Part shown: one piece after another, positions 35,967-43,678 of the stretch
Layout: every line of letters starts with the position of its first letter
Numbering within the stretch: position 1 is the stretch's first letter
Assembly (NCBI GenBank): GCA_051880475.1
Contig: JBJEOA010000005.1
Span: 9,455-73,454, forward strand
Length of the DNA: 64,000 nucleotides
Direction: 5' to 3'
DNA from: JAUUSJ01 sp051880475
GTDB taxonomy: Bacteria > Bacillota > Clostridia > Lachnospirales > Lachnospiraceae
Position numbers and translations under genes: made by a program
The notes under the pieces: model-generated
Database searches by the model: none
What the model was told of the DNA's origin: nothing
The model's input: only the letters and a program-made list of their open reading frames with translations

Positions 35967-36383
35967 CTATACTTTTTCTCTTCCCCGAATTAACATATGA
36001 ATGGTATAACTTTTTAACTCCTCATCTATCTTTTTTTGAATACTTTCAAACCCGATATGAATATTACAAACATCATTGCAGACTTCACTCCGAGTACACT
36101 GATAGCCAGGGATTAAACATTCACTCACTACTTTCTCTACTTTCATTCCCTCTATCAATTCATATAAATTTACCGTCTCCAAATCTGTAATCAGACAGCA
36201 TCCCCCTTTTACTCCGTGAAAAATACAAATCCATCCCATATTTTCTAATTTTTTAACAATTCGATAGATAAATTGCCTTGGCGTTGCCTCTTTTTGGCAG
36301 ATTTCTTGAATAGATCTCTTCTCCCCATCTTCTAATGCCCTAAGAACTCGAAGGGCGTAATCTATTTCTCTTGTTATGAGCAT
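35967..36383 (-). CDS. Rrf2-family regulator with cysteine cluster
   Basis: The 138-residue protein has the Rrf2 winged helix (MLITREIDYALRVLRALEDGEKRSIQEICQKEATPRQFIYRIVKKLENMGWI) and, near residues 88-107, cysteines in SECLIPGYQCTRSEVCNDVCNIH. Three or four of these could hold an Fe-S cluster, as in IscR, NsrR and RsrR. Fe-S Rrf2 proteins sense iron-sulfur status, NO or redox state. The context (rubrerythrin on one side, flavodiiron operon on the other) suggests it controls one or both. No isc/suf genes are near, so it is not obviously an IscR. Confidence 0.88.
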   Translation of the reverse strand: MLITREIDYALRVLRALEDGEKRSIQEICQKEATPRQFIYRIVKKLENMGWICIFHGVKGGCCLITDLETVNLYELIEGMKVEKVVSECLIPGYQCTRSEVCNDVCNIHIGFESIQKKIDEELKSYTIHMLIRGREKV

Positions 36384-36499
36384 ACTTTTTTCACTCCTCT
36401 TTTCGTATCTTATCTCTTCAGTTCATTTGATTATGGATTTTATTATACCGAAATTTCTCCTAAAAGCAACCTACCTCTTAAAAAACTTTAATAGAAAAA

Positions 36500-36579
36500 G
36501 GGTGCTGCAAAACAGAACTCTTTTCGTTCATTGTATAGATATATACAAATTTCTATAAAGATTCTATATTGCAACACCC
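36500..36579 (-). terminator. Terminator of the flavodiiron operon with nested hairpin
   Basis: On the minus strand GGGTG-T-TGCAA pairs with TTGCA-G-CACCC followed by TTTTTCT. Its 58-nt loop contains a second perfect hairpin, TTGTATA-TATC-TATACAA on that strand (36531-36548). Confidence 0.7.
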
Positions 36580-36611
36580 CAAAAATTTTAATTAGAAAAA
36601 ACTATTGTATT

Positions 36612-37826
36612 TTATTTTTCTTTCTTCATTGACTCTAAGATAGCATCCACTAAGTCGTCCATCTGTGCCATATTGCTCTCATTCATGGAAGATGCCAAGG
36701 AAACCTTTGGCTGTAATACTTCCATATTCTTCATTCCATCTAAATGTGCCTCAATCAATGTGCCAGATTTACAAGCCCATGAGCCATTTTCAATAATTCC
36801 AAACGTTCTCTTTTGAAGATTTAATGCCTTCATATCCATCAAATAATTATGCATCAATGGATAAATGCCAAGGTTATAGGTAACGGATGCTAGTACAATA
36901 TGACTTAAGCGGAATGTCTCAGAAATCAGCTGAGATACATGAGTATTCGATACATCATATACTACAACATTTGTCATTCCTTTTTCTACTAACTTCGCTG
37001 CCATCGTCTGTGCAGCGGACTCTGTATTGCCATACATAGAAGCATACACAATCATAACTCCATCTTCCTCTGGCGTATAGCTGCTCCATTTATCATACTT
37101 ATCTAAGAGATATCCAAAATCATTTCTCCAAACTGGTCCGTGAAGCGGACAAATAATCTTAATATCATTTATAATTGCCCCTGCTTTTTTCAGTAATGAC
37201 TGTACATGAGGACCATATTTTCCTACGATATTTGTGTAATATCTGCGGGCATCATCAATCCAGTCACGGTCAAAATTCACTTCGTCATTAAACAGTTTGC
37301 CGTCTAACGCTCCAAAAGAGCCAAAAGCATCCGCTGCAAATAGTACGCCGTTCGTCGTATCAAATGTAACCATAGCCTCTGGCCAGTGAACCATAGGGGC
37401 AGCTACGAATGTAACAACATGGCTTCCAAAAGATTTTGTATCTCCCTCAGCAACGATTTCTAACTTTCCATCTACGGCAAATCCAAACTGTCTCATAAAC
37501 ATTGCCGCTTTTTCTGTTGTAATAATCTTAACATCTGGATAGCGAAGCATTACCTGCTCTAGGGATGCCCCGTGGTCTGGCTCCATATGATTAATTACCA
37601 TATAGTCAAGAGTGCGTCCACCCAAAACATACTCTATATTCTCAATAAATTGACGTGCAATCGACCAATCCACTGTGTCAAATAATACGGTTTTTTCATC
37701 CATTAAGAGATAAGAATTATAAGAAACTCCGCGTGGAATTGGGTGAATATTTTCAAAAAGTGCTAATCTATGGTCATTTCCTCCGATCCAATACAGATCT
37801 TCTGTTACTTTTCTAACGCAATGCAT
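36612..37826 (-). CDS. fprA: Flavodiiron protein (A-type flavoprotein, FprA)
   Basis: The 404-residue protein has a metallo-beta-lactamase-like di-iron domain with ligands in NHMEPDHGAS (H-x-E-x-D-H), APMVHWPEAM and CPLHGPVW. A flavodoxin domain follows, with the FMN loop YASMYGNTESAAQTM near residue 258. Flavodiiron proteins reduce O2 to water (or NO to N2O) with electrons from rubredoxin. It lies 18 bp after a gene whose product ends in a rubredoxin domain, so donor and acceptor are co-produced. The start at 37826 has AAGGAGG 8 nt upstream. Confidence 0.95.
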   Translation of the reverse strand: MHCVRKVTEDLYWIGGNDHRLALFENIHPIPRGVSYNSYLLMDEKTVLFDTVDWSIARQFIENIEYVLGGRTLDYMVINHMEPDHGASLEQVMLRYPDVKIITTEKAAMFMRQFGFAVDGKLEIVAEGDTKSFGSHVVTFVAAPMVHWPEAMVTFDTTNGVLFAADAFGSFGALDGKLFNDEVNFDRDWIDDARRYYTNIVGKYGPHVQSLLKKAGAIINDIKIICPLHGPVWRNDFGYLLDKYDKWSSYTPEEDGVMIVYASMYGNTESAAQTMAAKLVEKGMTNVVVYDVSNTHVSQLISETFRLSHIVLASVTYNLGIYPLMHNYLMDMKALNLQKRTFGIIENGSWACKSGTLIEAHLDGMKNMEVLQPKVSLASSMNESNMAQMDDLVDAILESMKKEK

Positions 37827-37844
37827 AAACAAATCCTCCTTCTG

Positions 37845-39761
37845 TTAAGCTTCTATGAAATTACTCTTTTCCTCTCCACAATCTGGACAAATCCATTCCT
37901 CTGGCAATTTTTCAAAGAGTGTTCCTGGATAAATCTCATTATCTATATCACCTACTGCTGGATCATACTCATATCCACATCCACTACATACATATCTTGG
38001 ATAGGAAGGTGCCTTCTCCTTTGGAACACTTCTCTTCATCTTCTTCATCGGTGGAGCTGGCTTTTTCTCCTCACCGTTATCTAAAGCTGCTGTGAGAAGT
38101 GGTAAAATCTCATTCACATCTCCGACAATTCCGTAATCTGCATTTTTAAAAATAGGGGCATTTGGATTTGTATTAATTGCCACAATCGTTGTTGCATCTT
38201 TAATGCCTTTTAGATGCTGTCCTGCTCCTGAAATACCGCAGGCAATATATAAGTTTCCATTGAATTTTTGTCCTGACATGCCGACATAGCGATTCATTGG
38301 AACATATTTCAATGTCTCAGCAACTGGTCTAGAAGAGCCTACTGCCGCACCCGCCTGTTTTGCAAGGTCATAGATAAGCTGCATATTTTCCTTTGGACCA
38401 ATTCCCTTTCCTGCACTGACTACTCTATCTGCCTGAGCAATCGGTGTATCTATATCAATTCCAACTGTGAAATCATAGCCATCTTTCTTTAGAGCTTCTA
38501 CTACTTTATCCACTCTCTCTTGTGCACTTCCATCTTTTAGAATCATTTTCTTTCTTGCACCAGTGATTGCGCCAGCCTTCTTTGGTGCCTCAGGAGCCTT
38601 AGCAGCCTTTGGCATCTTGCCGATAATATTTGCTGCGATAACAACTCTCTGAATTTCGTTTGTTCCCTCATAGATAGTACAAATCTTTGCATCACGATAT
38701 GCACGCTCTACATCCATGCCTTTTAGGAATCCACAGCCACCGTGAATCTGCAAAGCATCATTTACAATCTCAAGACAGACATCCGATGCATACATTTTTG
38801 CCATAGCTGCTTCCATAGCATAAGGCTCATGAGCCTCCTTTAACTCTGCGGCACTGTAAACTAAAAATCTAGCTGCTCTTAGCTTTGTTGCCATATCTGC
38901 AAGCTTAAAGGATACAATCTGCTGCTGACAAATAGGTTTTCCAAACTGCTCTCTCTCTTTTGAGTAAGCAAGAGCTGCCTCATAAGCGCCCTGTGCGATA
39001 CCAAGTGCCTGAGCAGCGATACCGATACGTCCACCGTCCAATGTACTCATCGCAATTTTAAAGCCCTGTCCTTCTTTTCCTAATAAATTCTCTTTTGGAA
39101 CTTTCACATTATTAAATAAAAGCTGTGCTGTGGAAGAAGAGCGAATACCCATCTTGTCATAATGGTCGCCAAATGTAAAGCCCTCCCAGCCTTTTTCTAC
39201 GATAAATGCACTAATTCCTCTTGTTCCGATGCCTGGAGTTGTAACCGCAAATACAACATAAGTATCTGCCTTATCTGCATTTGTGATAAAAATCTTTTCT
39301 CCATTTAAAATATAAAACTCTCCACTTGGATCTAACTCTGCTGTTGTCTCTGTTCCGCCTGCATCACTTCCTGCGTTTGGCTCTGTCAAACCAAAGGCTC
39401 CAATCTTCTCTCCTTTTGCCAATGGAACTAAATATTTTTGCTTTTGCTCTTCCGTACCAAATGCCATAATAGGATAACTTCCAAGAGATACATGTGCTGA
39501 TAAAATAACACCTGCTCCGCCATCCACTCTAGCCAGTTCTTCTACTGCAATCGCGTAGCTAAGCACATCCATTCCTGCTCCGCCATACTCCTTTGGATAT
39601 GGAATTCCCATAAGTCCCATCTCGCCTAGCTTCTTTACCGCATCATCTGGAAATCCATTTTCCTGGTCAAGCATAATTGCAATCGGTTTAATCTCATTTT
39701 CTGCAAATTCTCTGATTGTCGCTCTCAACGCTTCATGTTCCTGTGTTGTTTTGTAAAGCAT
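37845..39761 (-). CDS. Acyl-CoA dehydrogenase - EtfA FAD domain - rubredoxin fusion
   Basis: The 638-residue protein has three parts. Residues 1-380 are a complete short-chain acyl-CoA dehydrogenase (FGLTEPNAGSDAGG, FITNADKAD, E365 in IYEGTNEIQ as catalytic base). After a KAAKAPEAPKKA linker, residues about 415-560 match the C-terminal FAD domain of EtfA (VVSAGKGIGPKENMQLI, GSSRPVAE, GISGAGQHL, AINTNPNAPIF, ADYGIVGD). EtfA domain I and any EtfB are missing. After a PAPPMKKMKR linker, residues about 587-638 are rubredoxin (VCSGCGY, WICPDCGEE). It would pass electrons from acyl-CoA through two FADs to rubredoxin, and then to the flavodiiron protein encoded 18 bp downstream. The substrate resembles the butyryl-CoA range but is not proven. 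Confidence 0.9.
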   Translation of the reverse strand: MLYKTTQEHEALRATIREFAENEIKPIAIMLDQENGFPDDAVKKLGEMGLMGIPYPKEYGGAGMDVLSYAIAVEELARVDGGAGVILSAHVSLGSYPIMAFGTEEQKQKYLVPLAKGEKIGAFGLTEPNAGSDAGGTETTAELDPSGEFYILNGEKIFITNADKADTYVVFAVTTPGIGTRGISAFIVEKGWEGFTFGDHYDKMGIRSSSTAQLLFNNVKVPKENLLGKEGQGFKIAMSTLDGGRIGIAAQALGIAQGAYEAALAYSKEREQFGKPICQQQIVSFKLADMATKLRAARFLVYSAAELKEAHEPYAMEAAMAKMYASDVCLEIVNDALQIHGGCGFLKGMDVERAYRDAKICTIYEGTNEIQRVVIAANIIGKMPKAAKAPEAPKKAGAITGARKKMILKDGSAQERVDKVVEALKKDGYDFTVGIDIDTPIAQADRVVSAGKGIGPKENMQLIYDLAKQAGAAVGSSRPVAETLKYVPMNRYVGMSGQKFNGNLYIACGISGAGQHLKGIKDATTIVAINTNPNAPIFKNADYGIVGDVNEILPLLTAALDNGEEKKPAPPMKKMKRSVPKEKAPSYPRYVCSGCGYEYDPAVGDIDNEIYPGTLFEKLPEEWICPDCGEEKSNFIEA

Positions 39762-39854
39762 TTAACTGTACCTCCTCCTACTTTATAATTTTAAAATATT
39801 ACCGTTTTTTCTCCGAATCGACAAAGTTGACTAACTCTGTACAGATTTGATTTT

Positions 39855-39883
39855 AGTATACCTTTTTGTGCATTTTTTGTAAA
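39855..39883 (-). promoter_or_regulatory. Promoter of the acyl-CoA dehydrogenase fusion-fprA operon
   Basis: On the minus strand TTTACA (39878-39883), 17 bp, TATACT (39855-39860), with a leader of about 85 nt that may hold regulator sites. Confidence 0.7.
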
Positions 39884-39979
39884 TAGTTTTTGATATTATT
39901 TTTCATTTTCATCATTTTGCATAAATTTTTTCTTGATTTTTTGGAAGGATAACTATACGATTGGATATCAATTTACATA

Positions 39980-40016
39980 AAAAAAAGAGGCTGAATAAAT
40001 CCAACACTCTTTTTTA
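39980..40016 (-). terminator. Terminator of the mannose PTS operon
   Basis: AAAAAAGAG pairs with CTCTTTTTT over a 17-nt loop immediately after the manO stop codon, with a T tract on the minus strand. Confidence 0.75.
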
Positions 40017-40019
40017 CAT

Positions 40020-40394
40020 CTAATTCTTTTTCTTAAAAACTGACTTAATTGCTCTTTTTAGTACATCAAAAAATCCCAAAGAGCGAACCATTCTTTCTGA
40101 CGGAACATATACACGTATCGCTCTTAATACATCCTTTGTTTTTTTAGACGAAAAAGTGTAAGTTCCATTTTTCTTCGTCTCAATTGCATACCTAGGAATA
40201 TGTTTTTTAAAGACAACAGAGGCAATCACATAATTTACTTCCTCCCAGGGAATCTGAATATTATCCTCTGGATTACGCTCATTATAATACTCAAATGCCT
40301 TATCTCCAACCATAATTTTTCCGTAACTATTAAGTCCTTGATAGGAAGTCGCATTTACTACAATATCTACTTTTGTGTTTTTTGACTGAGCCAT
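40020..40394 (-). CDS. manO: ManO, DUF956-family mannose operon protein
   Basis: The 124-residue protein matches DUF956 (MAQSKNTKVDIVVNATSYQGLNSYGKIMVGDKAFEYYN), found almost only at the end of mannose-family PTS operons. A regulatory role has been proposed from work in lactobacilli; its biochemistry is unclear. The start at 40394 is set by AAAAGGAGAG. It has its own promoter with a palindrome over the -35 box (40472-40513), so it can be expressed apart from the PTS. Confidence 0.88.
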   Translation of the reverse strand: MAQSKNTKVDIVVNATSYQGLNSYGKIMVGDKAFEYYNERNPEDNIQIPWEEVNYVIASVVFKKHIPRYAIETKKNGTYTFSSKKTKDVLRAIRVYVPSERMVRSLGFFDVLKRAIKSVFKKKN

Positions 40395-40471
40395 ATTCTC
40401 TCTCCTTTTCACTTATGCTTTCTGCAAAGACAAGCATATCCATTTCTTGTTCTCCGCCAACATCTCACAAA

Positions 40472-40513
40472 ATTATAACAGTAAGAGCATACAAATGCAA
40501 TATTTGTATGCTC
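40472..40513 (-). promoter_or_regulatory. manO promoter overlapped by a 12-bp palindrome
   Basis: On the minus strand TTGCAT (40495-40500), 17 bp, TATAAT (40472-40477). The perfect inverted repeat GAGCATACAAAT...ATTTGTATGCTC (40485-40513) straddles the -35 hexamer. It could be a repressor operator or, in mRNA reading through from the PTS genes, a hairpin. Confidence 0.6.
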
Positions 40514-40537
40514 CCACTATATTTTAAATTATGAACT

Positions 40538-41449
40538 TTATAATAATCCTACTACATGTCCTAAGATACCAACTGCGAATAATGCGATGATGATAACGAT
40601 AGGAGAAACGTTTTTCTTTAATAAGTACATACATAAGAATGTAAGTAATACTGGAACAAGTCCAGGAATTAAAGAATTAAGGTTATCTTGTAATGTTGTT
40701 ATTGTTGTAGGATTAAGAGACATACCAGATGCCTGCTGCTCAAGAGCCATCTTGATTCCCTCAGCTCCTGCTGGAAGGTTTGCCCAGTCAATATAAGCAC
40801 CTTCGCTTAACTGAGTCTCAGAAACTTTCAGTACAAAATTAATCGATACCCATCTCTCTACTAAGGCACCTAGGATGAACATACCAAGAATAGAAGCAAC
40901 TTTTGTAACTTTCTTAAGCAATCCGCCAGAAAGGTCCTCAGAAATCTTGCTACCTGCTTTGTATCCAAACTCCTGTGTATACCACAAGAATGCCATACGG
41001 CAAAGGTTCCATAATACGAAGAATAAAACAGGTCCTAAAATATTACCGCTTAAAGCTAAAGATGCTCCAAGAGCTCCAAGGATAGGACGAAGTGTAAACC
41101 AGAATACTGGGTCACCAACACCAGCTAAAGGTCCCATCATACCAACTTTTACACCCTGGATTGCTGCATCCTCGATAGCAGCACCATTTGCTCTCTCTTC
41201 CTCTAAAGCTAATGTAACACCGAGAATAGGGGATGCCACATATGGCTGTGTGTTGAAGAACTCTAAGTGGCGTTTTAACGCTGCTGACTGCTCCTCTTTT
41301 GTAGAATATAATTTCTTAATAGCTGGAATCATAGCATAACACCAGCCACCATTTTGCATACGCTCATAGTTCCAAGAACCTTGAAGGAAGGTTGAACGTA
41401 GCATTACAGCTTTTCTATCAGATTTTGATAATGTAATTTTATCAGCCAT
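40538..41449 (-). CDS. manZ: PTS mannose-family IID component
   Basis: The 303-residue protein matches EIID of the mannose family (RSTFLQGSWNYERMQNGGWCYAMIPAIKKLY; GVKVGMMGPLAGVGDPVFWFT). It has a membrane-embedded C-terminal half. Together with IIC it forms the sugar channel. It follows IIC with a 20-bp gap and is likely translated from the same mRNA. No damage seen. Confidence 0.94.
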   Translation of the reverse strand: MADKITLSKSDRKAVMLRSTFLQGSWNYERMQNGGWCYAMIPAIKKLYSTKEEQSAALKRHLEFFNTQPYVASPILGVTLALEEERANGAAIEDAAIQGVKVGMMGPLAGVGDPVFWFTLRPILGALGASLALSGNILGPVLFFVLWNLCRMAFLWYTQEFGYKAGSKISEDLSGGLLKKVTKVASILGMFILGALVERWVSINFVLKVSETQLSEGAYIDWANLPAGAEGIKMALEQQASGMSLNPTTITTLQDNLNSLIPGLVPVLLTFLCMYLLKKNVSPIVIIIALFAVGILGHVVGLL

Positions 41450-41469
41450 TTTTCATACCTCCTTCTATT

Positions 41470-42270
41470 TTAATAATCATTTAAAATATCGTCAAGTGGA
41501 TCGCCAACGTTTCCATTACCTGCTCCGCCGTTTCCGCCGCTCTCAGAAAGCTTTAAGTAAATGAATGCAATAGCAAGTGCTAATACACCTAAAGCGATCA
41601 ATGTTAAGTCAGAGATAGCTGCTAAACAGAAACCGATTGCGAAAAATGGCCATACTTCTGGAGTTGCCATCATGTTAATAACCATTGCGTAACCAACAGC
41701 TACTACCATACCACCACCGATTGTCATACCTTCTGTTAACCATGCTGGCATGGACTGTAAGAAGTTTTGAACAACCTGTGTAGGAATGAAGCAAAGAGCT
41801 GCCGCTGGGATTGCAATACGAAGACCCTGAATAGCAATTGCAATAATATGCCATAACTCAACGCCTTTAAAATTAGCAGTCTCAGCTGCTGCGTCCATCT
41901 GATGAACACATGCTACAGAAAGTGTACGAACAACCATTGTTAAGAATAAACCAGCTACTGCCAAAGGAACAGCAACTGCGATAGCGGTACCTACACCAGC
42001 TTTTCCCTGTCCACCTAAAACAAGGATAATAGCGGATGCTACAGATGCCAAAGCTGCGTCTGGAGCAACAGCTGCGCCGATATTAGCCCAACCCATAGCG
42101 ATCATCTGAAGTGTACCACCTAAGATGATACCTGCCTCTAAATTACCTGTTACAAGACCAATTAATGTACATGCAACAAGTGGTTGATGAAATTGAAATT
42201 CATCTAAAATACCCTCCATACCTGCGAGGAAGGCAATAAGAACAACCAATACAATTTGAATAGGATTCAT
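41470..42270 (-). CDS. manY: PTS mannose-family IIC component
   Basis: The 266-residue membrane protein (about 7-8 spans) matches EIIC (LVVLIAFLAGMEGILDEFQFHQPLVACTLIGLVTGNLEAGIILGGTLQM). It forms the translocation pathway with IID. The C terminus ends in a Gly/Asn-rich tail with GDPLDDILNDY. Located between IIAB and IID with about 20-bp gaps. Confidence 0.94.
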   Translation of the reverse strand: MNPIQIVLVVLIAFLAGMEGILDEFQFHQPLVACTLIGLVTGNLEAGIILGGTLQMIAMGWANIGAAVAPDAALASVASAIILVLGGQGKAGVGTAIAVAVPLAVAGLFLTMVVRTLSVACVHQMDAAAETANFKGVELWHIIAIAIQGLRIAIPAAALCFIPTQVVQNFLQSMPAWLTEGMTIGGGMVVAVGYAMVINMMATPEVWPFFAIGFCLAAISDLTLIALGVLALAIAFIYLKLSESGGNGGAGNGNVGDPLDDILNDY

Positions 42271-42290
42271 TCTATTTCCTCCTTTTTATA

Positions 42291-43283
42291 TTATACACCT
42301 AATTCAGTTCTAGCTTTCTTTAAGATATCTTCCATATTCTCTGGAGAATCACTTGGAACTTTACGAACATCAAACTCAACACCAAGTTTCTTTAACTCCT
42401 CAAATGTCTCAATATCTTTTGCATCAAAAGATAATACTTTATTTACTGCCACTTTACCTTTTGAATGAGCCATAGAACCAATATTAAGCTTCTTGATCTC
42501 TACGCCACCTTTAATTGCAGCTAAAGCATCCTGTGGAGTTTCAAATAAAAGCATTGCCTTTGTATTTCCGAACCGAGGATCTTTTGCAACTTCGATGATC
42601 TTTCTGATTGGAACAACGTTTGCCTTTACTCCCGGAGGCGCTGCCTCTGTAATCATGTTCTTACGAAGATTGTCGCTTGCAACTCCATCTGAGCAAACAA
42701 TAATTCTGTTTGGCTGTGTTGTCTTTGTCCAAGCTGTGGCAACCTGTCCGTGAAGTAGTCTTGTATCACATCGTGCCAATACATATTTGATTTTTCCATC
42801 TCCAACAACTGTTCCTGGTGGCAACGCACCCTTTGGCTGTCCATCATTTGCTGCCTTTTCAACCTTCTCCTCTTTAGGTTGTAGAGACTCTGGATAAACT
42901 TTTACACCATCTTTTGCACTCTGAATAAGAGCTTTTGCAATTTCTTGTGCGGATTCTACCTCCATCATTCTCTGACCGTAAGCTTCAATCAACATTGGTA
43001 AATTAAGACCTGCGACAATTGCCCATTTGTCCTCATGTCCAGCAATAAAACCATTTGCCTGATTGAATGGAGTTCCGCCCCAAAGATCGACCATAATTAA
43101 GACTTCATCTGGATTATCGAAGCCAGCCACTGCTTCTTCCATCTTGCGTCTAACATCAGCTGGTCCTTCACTTGGCTGCAAAGTCACAGTTGCAACATTT
43201 GGCTGCTCACCAAAAATCATAGATGCAGACTGTGCGATGCCTGGTGCAAAATTACCATGCGTAGCAAGAATAATTCCTACCAT
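42291..43283 (-). CDS. manX: PTS mannose-family IIAB component
   Basis: The 330-residue protein has an EIIA domain (phosphorylated histidine H9 in ILATHGNFAPG) and an EIIB domain (H178 in CDTRLLHGQV), joined by a linker (KEEKVEKAANDGQPKGALPPG). Phosphate passes from HPr to H9, to H178, to the sugar. Mannose-family PTS in Firmicutes take up mannose, glucose and glucosamine. Mannose 6-phosphate made here could be used by the isomerase at 45288-46229, the same entry point as the mannan locus. Confidence 0.95.
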   Translation of the reverse strand: MVGIILATHGNFAPGIAQSASMIFGEQPNVATVTLQPSEGPADVRRKMEEAVAGFDNPDEVLIMVDLWGGTPFNQANGFIAGHEDKWAIVAGLNLPMLIEAYGQRMMEVESAQEIAKALIQSAKDGVKVYPESLQPKEEKVEKAANDGQPKGALPPGTVVGDGKIKYVLARCDTRLLHGQVATAWTKTTQPNRIIVCSDGVASDNLRKNMITEAAPPGVKANVVPIRKIIEVAKDPRFGNTKAMLLFETPQDALAAIKGGVEIKKLNIGSMAHSKGKVAVNKVLSFDAKDIETFEELKKLGVEFDVRKVPSDSPENMEDILKKARTELGV

Positions 43284-43678
43284 ATAAATTTCCTCCTCTT
43301 TTTTATTCTACCAAAGACTATCTAGATAAATGATTAGAAGTTAGTATCATAATTATCTTTGTATTCCCCATCAAAATCTAAACCAGTCCTATATTTAAAT
43401 ACTATACCACAATATCGTCATTTTGTACAGTTTTTTTTCTCATAATACAAAAAAATAATATATTTTCACCTAAAATTAAAAATTTAATGTGGAACATTAA
43501 TTCTTTAATGTTCCACATTTAATATTCACTAAATTATGAAAATAAAAAAATAAATAATGCCCAAAAACTCTCCTCTAATTCTTGATATTCGCTTGATACT
43601 AAGCTATACTAAAAATGGTAAAATAGAAATCTAAGAAAATAAAACTTATATTAGTTGTTCTAGAGAAAGGGGACTAAG
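43284..43678. promoter_or_regulatory. Divergent control region with PTS promoter and twin palindromes
   Basis: For the PTS operon a minus-strand promoter TGTACA (43424-43429), 17 bp, TATAGT (43401-43406) is visible. No sigma-54 -24/-12 element was found, although many Firmicute mannose PTS operons use one. Between this and the reductase gene lies a 34-bp structure (43486-43519) made of two adjacent palindromes, TTAATGT-GGA-ACATTAA and AATGT-TCC-ACATT. They are centred 20 bp apart and together form 15-bp perfect inverted arms. Confidence 0.7.

Noticed and set aside
43284..43440. Sigma-54 promoter for the mannose PTS operon
   Set aside because: Looked for TGGCAC-N5-TTGCW as found in other Firmicutes; not present. 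A sigma-A-like promoter fits better.
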